A DNA stretch of 64,000 bases from Streptomyces echinatus (GTDB taxonomy: Bacteria > Actinomycetota > Actinomycetes > Streptomycetales > Streptomycetaceae), in assembly GCF_014203595.1 (NCBI RefSeq), contig NZ_JACHJK010000003.1, positions 496,001 to 560,000 of the forward strand. Reading direction: 5' to 3'. A program made the translations under genes and the position numbers. Below the pieces are notes generated by a model. The model made no database searches and had not been told where the DNA came from. It saw only the letters and a list, made by a program, of their open reading frames with translations. Of this stretch, positions 1-9,088 are shown one piece after another. The first letter of the stretch is position 1. Every line of letters begins with the position of its first letter.

Positions 1-42
1 TTCCAGCTGGCCTTCCGGGCCGGCACGCTGCTGGGCGGCTGA
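1..42 (+). CDS. 3' end of an upstream gene
   Basis: The first frame reads FQLAFRAGTLLGG and stops with TGA at 40-42, 31 bases before the next gene. This is the carboxyl end of a gene that begins outside the window. Its close spacing and shared strand suggest co-transcription with the giant gene that follows. Nothing can be said about function. Confidence 0.6.
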   Translation, partial: FQLAFRAGTLLGG

Positions 43-73
43 CGACCGCGCCGAGAACAGGAGCACACCGCAG

Positions 74-3000
74 ATGACCGACGCGTTCGCGGCATGGGCA
101 CAGCTGGAGCGGGCCCGCACCGAGGCCGACGCCGCGCAGGCCCGCGCGGACGAACAGCAGGCCGTGGTGCGACGGCTGCAGGAGGCCCTGCAGGCCGGCG
201 ACGAGCACGCCACGCCCGAGATGCTCACCGCCGCCGAGGCGGCGCACGCGGAGCTGCAACGCGCCGCCGACCAGCAGGCCGGCGTGCTCACCGAGGCGGA
301 GGAGGAACTGACACAGGCGCTGGGTACGGGCGCCGCCCTGTTCCCCGACGACAACAGCACCCCGATCGCGCTGCTGCCGGTGCGGGTGGAGACCATCTGG
401 TGGGAGCCGAGCACGCTGCGGGTCCGGGTCTACCCGGACGACGTCCTGATGTCCCAGTTCGAGCCGACGCTCACCCCGGCGGAGGCGGCCGTCGGCACCG
501 AGTACTGGCGGGCTCCGAGCGCGGACGCCTGGCAGCAGGTCCTCACCCGGCTCCGGCCGGCACGCGCCGCCTGGGCCGTCCACGCCAGCCGCCCGGGAAC
601 CCCGCCGCCCGTGGTGCGCCCCGACGACCCGGCCGTACGCCCGCGCCGCGTGCTCGCGATGCCGAAACGCTGGCGCTTCCTCGGCCTGGTCGACGGCCAG
701 GTCGTGGTGGACCGGCTCGGCCGTCCGGTGCCCGACCCGCTGCCGGTCGGACTGCTGCGATCCGACGAGGAGGGCTGGGAGACCGACTGGTTCGAGGCGG
801 TCAAGGCCGGCATGGGGGTCGAGCTGCTCCTGCCCCCCGACGGCACCGATCACCTGGACGAGCTGCTGGTCGTCGGCGTGCGCGGGGACTCGGCCGCGGT
901 CGGGGCCACCCGGCTGCGCGATCTCCTGCACGGGCACCGCTTCGGCGGCGGGCTCGGTCTGCTGCCGTCCGGCACGGCGACCAACAACACCCCGCGCGCC
1001 CGCTCCGGCTGGTCCTCGGCTCCCGCCTACCCGGGGCCGGAGGCGGACCCGCCGGCCGGACAGCGGCCGGTGGCCGACGCCCTGGCCACCGCCCTCGGCC
1101 TGCCCGACGCCGGTTTCCTGCGCGGCTGCTCCGGCGCGACCGACCCGGAACCCGCGGGCGTGGCCGCGCTGACCCTGCTGACCTGGCCCACGCTGGGCAA
1201 GGGCTTCGCCGAGGCGGCGGCGTCCCATCTGGACCTGGGCAGCAGCCAGGTGCGGACCACCGACCCGACCCGGCCGTGGCGCGCGGTCCGGGACCATCTC
1301 GCCGAGCATGTCCGCAGCCGCGGCCCGCTGCCGATGCTGCGGGTCGGCCGCCAGCCGTACGGGGTGCTGCCCGCCACCTCGCTGGGCGACTGGCGCGCGC
1401 AGCGCCCTCGCGACGTGGACGCGCTGCTGTCGCCCTGGCTGCTGCGGCTGCGCGAGCGCTGGCGCGCGGTGGTCGCCCGGGAGGACACCATCCCCCGGGT
1501 CCGGCCGGATCAGGCGGTCGACCAGGTCGCGGTGGACGCGTTGCAGCGGCTGCCCGTGGCCACCACGCTGGCCATGCGCCGGCTCGACGGCCCCGGCTTC
1601 GCGGTGGGCAAGACCCCGCGCGACCAGCCGCCCACCGAGCTCGGAGTGCCCGGCCTGCCCGCGGACGGGGTGCTGCGCTGGACCACGAGCGCCGACGGAT
1701 GGACCGATCTCGGCACGGGGCTGGACGCGACCACCGGCGTTCCCGTGTTCGTGCAACGGCTCACGCCCGACCCCGTCGCCTTCCCGGCCAAGGCGTCGGC
1801 CACCGCGGACTATATCCGCGCGGTACGCACCTTCCTGAGCGGTGAGCTGGACGCCGAGAGCTATGACCGGGCGTGGCCGGTGGAGCTGTCCTCCGGCCGG
1901 GAGACCCCCCCGCGGCCCAGCACGTTCTTCGACCTGCCGAGCGCGGCCGGCCCGGAGCCGCAGGAGGGCGGCGACCCCGACGACGGCGGTACCACGGACG
2001 ACGACGGCGGTACGACGGACGACGGTGGGACGGACGAGGAGGGCGGGACGGGCGAGGACAGCGGGCCGAAGGACGCCACCGGGGTGCTCGACGCGCTGTT
2101 GTACCTGCCCAACTGGGCGTCCTTCGCCGGCGACGACGGCGAGGACGACGCCCTCCGGCAGGCGCTGGCCGTCACCAGCGACGTGGACCAGCTGGTGGCC
2201 GACGTGCTCGAGGGACTGGTGTCGGCACACGAGCGCGCGGAGCGGGTCGCGGCCGCGACCCGGGCCGCCGGCGCGCTGCCCCGGCTGGAGCAGGCGCTGC
2301 GGACGCTGGCCGCCGTGCCGGTGAACCGGCTGCCCGAGCTGCTCCTGGAGGTCATCGACATCTACTCGCACCGGCTGGACGCCTGGGTCACCTCACTGGC
2401 CTCGCGGCGGCTGGCGGAGCTGCGGGCGTCCGGGGTCGAGGGCATCCGGTACGGCTGCTACGGCTGGGTGGAGAACCTGCGCCCGCCGGTGCCCAGGGAA
2501 CACGTCGACATGGTCGTGGACGACGTGGACACCACGGTCGAAGTGTCCGCGCAGGACGGCTACATCCACGCGCCCTCGCTCCAGCACGCGGCCTCTGCGG
2601 CCGTACTGCGCTCGGGCTTCCTCGGCCACCCCGGCGAACAGGCCTACGCGGTCAGCCTCACCTCCCGCCGCGCCCGCATCGCCCGCTGGCTGCTCGGCGG
2701 CGTACGGCAGGGACAGAACCTGGGCCCCCTGCTCGGCTACCGCTTCGAGCGGGCCCTGCACGACGCGGAGCTGGACCACCTCGTCGAACGGTTCCGCCGT
2801 CAGTTCCCCCTGCCCGTCGTGCCGGAACCCGAGGGGCAGGCGGACGGCGCGCAGCTGTGGGCGCGCAGCGCGGAGGCCGTGGCCGCGCGCAATGTGGTCG
2901 ACGGGATGGCCCTGGCGCGCAGCGGCGTCGGCGCGCCGGATCTGCCCAGTGTCATCGACGGCGCTCCGGTGGTGCCCGCCGCCGACCGCGCGGCGGTCGT

Positions 3001-6000
3001 ACCGCTGCTGGAGGACCTGGTCGAAGCCCTGGACGCGGTGGGCGACCTGGTGCTGGCCGAAAGCGTCCACCAGCTGGTGGGGGGCAACCCGATCCGGGCG
3101 GGACTGACCGCCGACACGCTCGGACGCGGTGAGGACGTCCCGGACACCTTCCACGTCCTGCGCACTCCGCACCGGGCCCGTGCGCTGACCCACCGGGTGG
3201 CCGCGCTGCTGCCGGACACACCGGGCGGGCCGACCGGCTGGCCCACCGATCCGGTGGCCGCGCTGCAGCCGGCCGTGGAGGCCTGGGTGGCCCACCTGCT
3301 CGGCCCGGCCGCCGGCTGGACCCTGACCGGCGTGCTCGCCGAGCGGGCGGACGACGGGCCGGGCGCGGACCGCTCCTTCGCGATCACGGCCGACCGGCTG
3401 GGGCTGGGCGCGCTGAGCACCGTACTGGACACGGCCGGGGCCGAGCCCGCGCGGCTGCGCCGTGCGGTTCTCGACGCCCATGGCGCCGCGCCGGACACCA
3501 CCGTCACCTTCGCCGGTCCCGGCTGGACCGGACTGCACGGCAGGGCCGTACGCATCCGGTCGATGCTGGCCACCGCGCAACCCCTGCTGCCGGCTCACCT
3601 CTTCGAGGATCCGGGTGACCGCCCGGTCGAGACGGCCGGCCTGCGCGGCCGGCTGGCCCGCTTCGCGGCCGACCCGCTGGTCGCGGGGGTGCCCGGCGCG
3701 GACACGTTGCGCGAGTTGGCGGAGCAGCCGGCCGGACCGGGCGCGGTGGAGGGCTGGCTGTCGCGGGCCCGTGCCGCGCTGGCCGAGGTGCTCGGCGCGG
3801 AGCTCCCGCTGTTGCCCGCGCTCACCGGAGCGGCGCCGGCCGGCCGCGGCGATCCGAACGGCGCCGGCCTCGAGGACTGGCTGCGGCGCAACGCCGCGGT
3901 ACGGCCCGTGGTGAGCACCCTGCACGAGACGCTGCTGCTGGCCGGGACCCGGGCCGGGCGGGTGGAACGGCTGCGTGCGGCCCAGACCCCGGATGCCGGG
4001 GGCGAGCCCTGGATCGGCGGCGCCTTCCCGGCCGGGCGGCGCCCGCAGGCCACCGCCCACCTGGTGTGGCACGCCCCGGCCGACGTCCCGCCCGGTGCGG
4101 CCGTCACCGGCCTGGTGCTGGACGAGTGGACCGAGCTGCTGCCCGGTTCCGACCACCTGCGCCCGGCCGCCGATGCCACCCCGCCGGCCGAAACCGTGCC
4201 GGAGACCGAACTGACCGGTGTCGCCTTCCACTTCGACCGCCCGGATGCCAAGGCCCCGCACAGCGTGCTCATCGCCGTCCCCCCGGATCTCGAGCGCGGC
4301 TGGACGTCCGACGGCCTGGTCCAGGTCCTGCGGGAGACCATGGAACTGGCCAGGCTGCGTGCCGTCGATGTCGCCGACCTGCCCCTGCTGGACGACCTGA
4401 TCCCCGCGATCCGTATCCCCCAGGCGGGCGCGACCGGGCAGGCGCTGGCCCGGGTCGAGACCCATCGGGGCAGAACCGATCCGGACGGGCCGTTCCGTCT
4501 GGAGCCCGGTCACCGCACCGCCGACGTGGAATCAGGTCTGGCCGCGCGGGTGCACGACCCGCTGTGGCTGCTCACACGCCAGTGGCAGTTCGGGGAGTTC
4601 GCCGCCCAGGACGCCGGTTCCCCCGCGGTGGTCCGGATGACCGGCAGCAGTGCGCCGATCGACGCCTGGCGCCCGGCCGGAACCACGGAGTGGGTGCCGT
4701 ACGACCCGCGCACGGGGCCGCTGGACGCCCAGGTCGAGGACGAGCCGGTGCGGGTCGACGAGCGGCTGCGCGCCGAGGGCGGCGCCGCGCTGCTGCGCAT
4801 GTGCGACGACGCCGGGGTGCTGGACGCGGCCGTCGCCGCGCTGGCGGCCCATCGCCTCCCGGCCGGCACGTCCGACGCGAGCCTGGTCGGTCTTCTCGAG
4901 GGCCGGGTGCCGGACGCGGCGTCGGTGGCGGCGGCGCTGGACGCGGGCTCCTTCCACGGCGGACCCGACCCGAGGCTCGGCGAGGTGACCGCCCGGTGGC
5001 GGCGCTGGTGGGCCGAACAGCTGGCCGAGCGCGGCCCGGACACCTTCGACCCGCACCGGTTCGAACACGCCGCCGAGGTGTCCACCGGCGGCTCGGTGCT
5101 GCGCGCCGAGGAGTATCTGGGCGACGGGCTGGACTGGTACGGCCTGGACGTGCATCCCGATCCCGAGATCCAGGCGGCACCGCCGGGCCCCCGCCATGTG
5201 TTCACCGACGAGGGACTGCCCTCGACGGTGCGCTACGGCGGGCTGCCGGCCGACCGGTTCTGGGAGATGGAGGACGCGCGGGTCGACCTCGGCTCGGCGG
5301 ACGTCTCCACGCTGGACACCGGCCGTCTGCTGCTGATCTCCTTCGCCACCGTCTACGGCAACGACTGGTTCCTGGTGCCGCTCGAAGTGCCGACCGCCTC
5401 GCTGACCGTCCTGGACACGCTCCTGGTGCGCGATGTGTTCGGCCGGTACCACCTCGTCGGCCGTGCGGGGCGGGACGATCCGTCCTGGTCCCTGTTCACC
5501 CTGCACGGCCCGGACCCGGACCAGCCGGTCGCGTCCGGGCTGCTGATGCTGCCCACCGAACGCGGGCAGACGGGCGAGCCGTTGGAGCAGGTGTTGCTGG
5601 CGCGGGACGAGCTGGCGAACCTGGCCTGGGCCGTGCAGCACCGCTACACCGACGGCCGGGGGGTGCTGACCGACCGCCGGGACCAGTGGGCCCGCGTCGC
5701 GCCGCCCGAGCCGGTGGGGACGCGACAACTGCCCGCCTTCGGTGTGCAGACGGTGGTCCCCGACTACTGGTTCCCGCTGGTGCCGGAGGCGGTCCGGCCC
5801 GGGATGATCCGGTTCCGGCTGTCCGAACTGACCGGGCCCGGCCTCGACTCCCGCCCGGAGGGCCGGCTGGTCGCCCGCGGCCAGTGGGTGCACGAGGAGG
5901 AAGTGCCCCGGGAGGGGGTGACCGTGACCCGTCGCCCGGTGCTCGCCCGCTGGTACGACGGGTCGTGGCACAGCTGGGTGCGCAGGCAGAAGGCGCCCGG

Positions 6001-6064
6001 CAGCGGTGAGAGTTCGAGCGGGCTGGCCTTCGACACGGTTCGGCCGACGGAGCCCTGGCCGTGA
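74..6064 (+). CDS. Giant 1,996-residue protein of unknown function
   Basis: I do not recognise this protein. The ATG lies after an AGGAG at 58-62. Residues about 8-85 are rich in Ala, Glu, Gln and Arg with heptad-like spacing and look like a coiled coil. A motif GRQPYGVLPATS lies near residue 425. A low-complexity acidic linker rich in Asp, Gly and Thr at about residues 635-672 splits the protein in two. The second half contains LLTRQWQFGEF near residue 1,500, followed by AQDAGSPAVVRM. There is no signal peptide and no obvious membrane helix. The chain continues without frameshift to a TGA at 6064, and codon usage looks like that of its neighbours, so it is a real gene. A probable hydrolase follows 318 bases downstream on the same strand. 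Similar very long proteins of unknown role occur in other soil bacteria, but I cannot name a family. Confidence 0.85.
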   Translation: MTDAFAAWAQLERARTEADAAQARADEQQAVVRRLQEALQAGDEHATPEMLTAAEAAHAELQRAADQQAGVLTEAEEELTQALGTGAALFPDDNSTPIALLPVRVETIWWEPSTLRVRVYPDDVLMSQFEPTLTPAEAAVGTEYWRAPSADAWQQVLTRLRPARAAWAVHASRPGTPPPVVRPDDPAVRPRRVLAMPKRWRFLGLVDGQVVVDRLGRPVPDPLPVGLLRSDEEGWETDWFEAVKAGMGVELLLPPDGTDHLDELLVVGVRGDSAAVGATRLRDLLHGHRFGGGLGLLPSGTATNNTPRARSGWSSAPAYPGPEADPPAGQRPVADALATALGLPDAGFLRGCSGATDPEPAGVAALTLLTWPTLGKGFAEAAASHLDLGSSQVRTTDPTRPWRAVRDHLAEHVRSRGPLPMLRVGRQPYGVLPATSLGDWRAQRPRDVDALLSPWLLRLRERWRAVVAREDTIPRVRPDQAVDQVAVDALQRLPVATTLAMRRLDGPGFAVGKTPRDQPPTELGVPGLPADGVLRWTTSADGWTDLGTGLDATTGVPVFVQRLTPDPVAFPAKASATADYIRAVRTFLSGELDAESYDRAWPVELSSGRETPPRPSTFFDLPSAAGPEPQEGGDPDDGGTTDDDGGTTDDGGTDEEGGTGEDSGPKDATGVLDALLYLPNWASFAGDDGEDDALRQALAVTSDVDQLVADVLEGLVSAHERAERVAAATRAAGALPRLEQALRTLAAVPVNRLPELLLEVIDIYSHRLDAWVTSLASRRLAELRASGVEGIRYGCYGWVENLRPPVPREHVDMVVDDVDTTVEVSAQDGYIHAPSLQHAASAAVLRSGFLGHPGEQAYAVSLTSRRARIARWLLGGVRQGQNLGPLLGYRFERALHDAELDHLVERFRRQFPLPVVPEPEGQADGAQLWARSAEAVAARNVVDGMALARSGVGAPDLPSVIDGAPVVPAADRAAVVPLLEDLVEALDAVGDLVLAESVHQLVGGNPIRAGLTADTLGRGEDVPDTFHVLRTPHRARALTHRVAALLPDTPGGPTGWPTDPVAALQPAVEAWVAHLLGPAAGWTLTGVLAERADDGPGADRSFAITADRLGLGALSTVLDTAGAEPARLRRAVLDAHGAAPDTTVTFAGPGWTGLHGRAVRIRSMLATAQPLLPAHLFEDPGDRPVETAGLRGRLARFAADPLVAGVPGADTLRELAEQPAGPGAVEGWLSRARAALAEVLGAELPLLPALTGAAPAGRGDPNGAGLEDWLRRNAAVRPVVSTLHETLLLAGTRAGRVERLRAAQTPDAGGEPWIGGAFPAGRRPQATAHLVWHAPADVPPGAAVTGLVLDEWTELLPGSDHLRPAADATPPAETVPETELTGVAFHFDRPDAKAPHSVLIAVPPDLERGWTSDGLVQVLRETMELARLRAVDVADLPLLDDLIPAIRIPQAGATGQALARVETHRGRTDPDGPFRLEPGHRTADVESGLAARVHDPLWLLTRQWQFGEFAAQDAGSPAVVRMTGSSAPIDAWRPAGTTEWVPYDPRTGPLDAQVEDEPVRVDERLRAEGGAALLRMCDDAGVLDAAVAALAAHRLPAGTSDASLVGLLEGRVPDAASVAAALDAGSFHGGPDPRLGEVTARWRRWWAEQLAERGPDTFDPHRFEHAAEVSTGGSVLRAEEYLGDGLDWYGLDVHPDPEIQAAPPGPRHVFTDEGLPSTVRYGGLPADRFWEMEDARVDLGSADVSTLDTGRLLLISFATVYGNDWFLVPLEVPTASLTVLDTLLVRDVFGRYHLVGRAGRDDPSWSLFTLHGPDPDQPVASGLLMLPTERGQTGEPLEQVLLARDELANLAWAVQHRYTDGRGVLTDRRDQWARVAPPEPVGTRQLPAFGVQTVVPDYWFPLVPEAVRPGMIRFRLSELTGPGLDSRPEGRLVARGQWVHEEEVPREGVTVTRRPVLARWYDGSWHSWVRRQKAPGSGESSSGLAFDTVRPTEPWP

Positions 6065-6382
6065 CGAGGGGTCAGGGATCGGGCACCGCCCCGGTTGGCG
6101 GCCCGTCATACGGGGCCCGCGTGGCGGTGCCGCCGTCCCCGCGGCCGGGGAGTCGGGCCGAGGGGAAGGACGGGGCCGCGCCGCGACCGGTGGGCCGTCC
6201 CCGAGTCGCGGCGCACGGCGGCGTGGGATTCACTGGAACCTCAGAACGGATGCGACGCGCGTCGCGGCTGTCGGGCCCCGGAACGGAAGGCCCCGGCCCC
6301 GGCCGGGCGGTCACGCGCGTTCCGGTTCCACGGCCCTGAAGCTCCGGCCGGGCCCTCCACTCGGCCCACGAGAGGAGACACC
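6065..6382. other. 318-bp gene-free stretch
   Basis: No convincing gene is seen here. GGCACCGCC at 6081-6089 and GGCGGTGCC at 6124-6132 form a 9-bp inverted repeat with a long loop, which may be a weak transcription stop for the giant gene. The end of the stretch carries the GAGGAG ribosome site of the next gene at 6372-6377. Confidence 0.4.
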
Positions 6383-7879
6383 ATGGGTCAGCTCGTCCTC
6401 AGCGGCCGCATCCGTGGCGAGGCCACGACCCAGTGCGAGTTCACGATCTCGGTCAACGGAAGCGCCGTCTCCGCGACCGCCGTGGTGCTGGACCAGTCCG
6501 TCTTCACGGTCCCGGACGCCTCGGCGCAGATCGAGATCCAGGCCGCCTCCTTCGAGCCGGCCACATACGGAACGGTGGGCGCGCGGCTGGAGATCGACGC
6601 GTTCGGCAGCGTCCAGCCCACCTTCCTGCCGGACGGCTGGGAACCGCCGACCGTCCTGCCGTCCCCGCTCGGCCTGACCACCGTCATGGTGGTGCACTTC
6701 TCGCCGCTGCGCGACGCCACCGAAACCGCACGGCGAAACCTCGCCCAATCGGGACCCGACTATCCCGGCTCCCCGCCCGCGCCGCCGCCCGGCGACATGA
6801 CGTTCCGCAGCCCACCCGTGCCGATGCCGCCCGATGTGTACTCCCCGCTGCCCCAGGTGACCGACACGGCCTTCATCGGCTCGCCGCCCATCGCCGACGG
6901 CCGGATCGCCGTGGAGCAGCGCACGGTGACCCCGTTCGGGGAAGTCCTCGTACTGCGGCTGCCCGGCGTCGGCGCGCCACAGCTCGTGGCGGTCTTCTGG
7001 CCGGCCGAGGTACCGCGGCAGCCCGGCGCCCCGCCCGCGCCCTTCCTGGTCTTCTTCCGTCCCGCGGCGGCCCAGAACGTTCCGAACGGCTTCTTCAAGG
7101 ATCCCCGGGACCGTCACGACCCGATGACGAACGACACCTACCCGTGGGGCTGGGACTACCAGTTCTTCGGTCTGCTCCGCCCCTTGCGGTACATGGGCGA
7201 TCCCCTCCTCGAGTTCCCCTCGGCCAAGGGCCTCGTCCACCAGATCCAGGCCTCCGGGCGCAAGGTGGTGCTGGTGCTGCCGCTGCCGCGGGCCGATGAC
7301 CGAACGTGCGACGAGATCACGTCGTTCGGCGAGGCCGTCTTCCTCCAGGAGTACCTGGAGGAGATCCAGGCCTTCATGTTCCGGCGAGCCGGGAACTTCT
7401 CCTTCGGTCCCATCGGACGGCTCGCCATGGGGTCGTTCAGCAGCGGTCACGCACTGTTGTCGTGCTTCCTGACGAACCCCGCCAACCAGAACCACCCGCT
7501 CCTGCTGGACACGCTCCAGGAGATCTACCTGTTCGATCCGCACGCGGACCAGGTCTCGGTGACACGCACGCCGCTGACCCATGTCGCCGCGTGGGCGACG
7601 CGGGGCGCGGCCGCAACGAAGATCGCCCGCCTCTACACACAGAACGACCCCGTCCAGCTGGCCCCGGTCCTTTCGCTGTTCGGGATGGTGTCCGGCCAGG
7701 CCCCCGCCCATGCCGAGACCCCCGACGGCCGCAAGTCGCTCACCGCGCTGCCCATGGCCGCGTGGAAGAGCCTGGCCGAGCGGCTCCAGGGCAGTGTGCC
7801 CTACACGAACTCCGCCCAAGTGCACGAAGTGATTCCGGCGTTGATGCTCACCGACGCGCTGCGGCGCAGCGGCTTCTGA
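6383..7879 (+). CDS. Probable alpha/beta-hydrolase-like protein, 498 aa
   Basis: The ATG at 6383 follows GAGGAG at 6372-6377. An upstream in-frame extension exists but lacks a ribosome site. The first about 90 residues are beta-strand rich (MGQLVLSGRIRG onward). A proline-rich stretch follows near residues 125-155 (PGSPPAPPPGD). The carboxyl part contains MGSFSSGHAL, which resembles a nucleophile elbow with Ser in a S-x-S-x-G setting, and a downstream YLFDPHAD. These features suggest a lipase- or esterase-like fold acting on an unknown substrate. There is no signal peptide. It sits behind the giant gene, so the two may work together. The hydrolase call rests on the elbow motif alone and is moderate at best. 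Confidence 0.6.
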   Translation: MGQLVLSGRIRGEATTQCEFTISVNGSAVSATAVVLDQSVFTVPDASAQIEIQAASFEPATYGTVGARLEIDAFGSVQPTFLPDGWEPPTVLPSPLGLTTVMVVHFSPLRDATETARRNLAQSGPDYPGSPPAPPPGDMTFRSPPVPMPPDVYSPLPQVTDTAFIGSPPIADGRIAVEQRTVTPFGEVLVLRLPGVGAPQLVAVFWPAEVPRQPGAPPAPFLVFFRPAAAQNVPNGFFKDPRDRHDPMTNDTYPWGWDYQFFGLLRPLRYMGDPLLEFPSAKGLVHQIQASGRKVVLVLPLPRADDRTCDEITSFGEAVFLQEYLEEIQAFMFRRAGNFSFGPIGRLAMGSFSSGHALLSCFLTNPANQNHPLLLDTLQEIYLFDPHADQVSVTRTPLTHVAAWATRGAAATKIARLYTQNDPVQLAPVLSLFGMVSGQAPAHAETPDGRKSLTALPMAAWKSLAERLQGSVPYTNSAQVHEVIPALMLTDALRRSGF

Positions 7880-7976
7880 GGGGCACCGCGCCCGGTGGCA
7901 CCGAGGGGGTGACCAAGCGCTCGGGCCGGCCCAGGTCCGTTCGGAGGCCGTGGCCGACGTCCGCGGCCCGGCCGCG

Positions 7977-8012
7977 AGGGCCGAAAGCCCCAGGAGAGAG
8001 CCGAAGGGCCCT
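7977..8012. promoter_or_regulatory. Two dormancy-regulator-type boxes upstream of the stress-protein gene
   Basis: AGGGCCGAAAGCCCCA at 7977-7992 and AGAGCCGAAGGGCCCT at 7997-8012 are two copies of one motif, 20 bp apart start to start. The shared form is GGG-N8-CCC with an inner CCG. They lie 87-122 bases before the usp ATG. A shorter palindrome, GGGCCGGCCC, lies further upstream at 7923-7932. The geometry equals the remembered DosR/DevR core GGGACT-NN-AGTCCC. Binding is inferred. Confidence 0.6.
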
Positions 8013-8098
8013 CGTCCTCCGCGGACGACGGATGCGACCGTGTAATCGCCCCCTGTGCTGCACGGACCCGGCAGTCTCCGTGAAAGGTGGCGAGGACG

Positions 8099-8983
8099 AT
8101 GGCACTCCCTCTGGTCGTGGGCGTCGACGGGTCGGACGCTTGTCTGCTCGCGGTCGACTGGGCCGTGGACGAGGCCGCCCGACACGATCTTCCGCTCCGG
8201 CTCGTCCACGCCTCGCTCTGGGAGCGTTTCGAGGGCGCGGCGCCGTCGACCGACCCGGAGCGCCCCTTGGAGCAGGTGCTGGCCCAGCGGATCGTGGCCG
8301 CCGCGGCCGATCGCGCGGAACGGCGCAACCCCGATGTGAAGGTCACCACCGACATCATTCCGGAAGACCCCGCGGCCGCCCTCCTGCATGAGGGCGACGG
8401 CGCGTTCGCACTGGTGACGGGCTCGCACGGGCGCGGCTTCCTCAAGGAGATGTTTCTCGGTTCGGTCGGACTGACCGTCGCGGCCCGGGCGCACGGCCCC
8501 GTGGTGGTGGTGCGCGGTGATCGCGCGGGGCTCGCCGGTAGACACGGACGGATCCTGCTCGGTCTCTCGGACGCCGAGATCGGCGTGGAGGCCATGCGGT
8601 TCGCCTTCCACGAGGCCGATGTACGGGGCTGCGCCCTGGACGTCGTACGGACCGGGCGCCGGACCGCCTCCGGCGCGGGCGGCGAGCGGGTGCCGGCGGA
8701 CGAGCAGGCCGGGGCGGACCCTTCCGCAGCTCCCGGCGCGTCGCTCGACGACCTGATCGCCGAGCATCCGCGGGTCCGGACGCACCGCACGGTGATCCAC
8801 GGGACGGCGGGCAAGGTGCTGGTAGACCGGTCGGCGGCCGCGGATCTCGTGATCATCGGCACGCGCCGCGGGACCGGCCGTTTCGGCCTCCCGCTCGGCC
8901 AACCGGGCCACACGCTGCTGCGTCACGCTCAGTGCCCGGTCGCGGTCGTGCCCCAGCGTCCGGGGGCCACCGCGTCCGCCTGA
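8099..8983 (+). CDS. Universal stress protein, tandem UspA domains
   Basis: This 294-residue cytoplasmic protein has two Usp domains. The first (about residues 3-140) opens with LVVGVDGSD and carries the ATP-binding pattern G-x2-G-x9-G-S as GSHGRGFLKEMFLGS. The second (about 150-290) ends with HAQCPVAVVPQ but its glycine pattern, GTRRGTGRFG, is degenerate. I chose the ATG at 8099 because AAAGG lies 11 bases before it; a GTG at 8087 is also possible. Tandem Usps are standard members of the mycobacterial DosR regulon and of the Streptomyces island around osdKR. The tandem boxes just upstream agree with control by such a regulator. Confidence 0.92.
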   Translation: MALPLVVGVDGSDACLLAVDWAVDEAARHDLPLRLVHASLWERFEGAAPSTDPERPLEQVLAQRIVAAAADRAERRNPDVKVTTDIIPEDPAAALLHEGDGAFALVTGSHGRGFLKEMFLGSVGLTVAARAHGPVVVVRGDRAGLAGRHGRILLGLSDAEIGVEAMRFAFHEADVRGCALDVVRTGRRTASGAGGERVPADEQAGADPSAAPGASLDDLIAEHPRVRTHRTVIHGTAGKVLVDRSAAADLVIIGTRRGTGRFGLPLGQPGHTLLRHAQCPVAVVPQRPGATASA

Positions 8984-8991
8984 CGCCGACG

Positions 8992-9015
8992 CCGGCACCG
9001 CTCGGCAGCGGCCGG
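8992..9015. terminator. Hairpin between convergent usp and response-regulator genes
   Basis: CCGG-CA-CCGCT at 8992-9002 pairs with AGCGG-CCGG at 9007-9015 around a CGGC loop, with a two-base bulge. It sits between two convergent genes and could stop transcription from either side. There is no T-tract, as is usual for Streptomyces hairpin terminators. Confidence 0.45.
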
Positions 9016-9088
9016 GCCGTGTAGGGGTGGGCCCGGGCAGGCGGGCCGCCGGGGGACGGGGCGGGGATCCGTCCGTCGACCGCCGGGG

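Noticed and set aside
2393..4513. Long open frame antisense to the giant gene
   Set aside because: Its product is Gly/Arg/Gln-rich without domain pattern and lies fully opposite a clear coding frame; such shadows are normal in high-GC DNA.
6311..8998. 895-residue open frame on the minus strand
   Set aside because: It runs opposite both the hydrolase and usp genes, which have recognisable motifs and ribosome sites on the plus strand.
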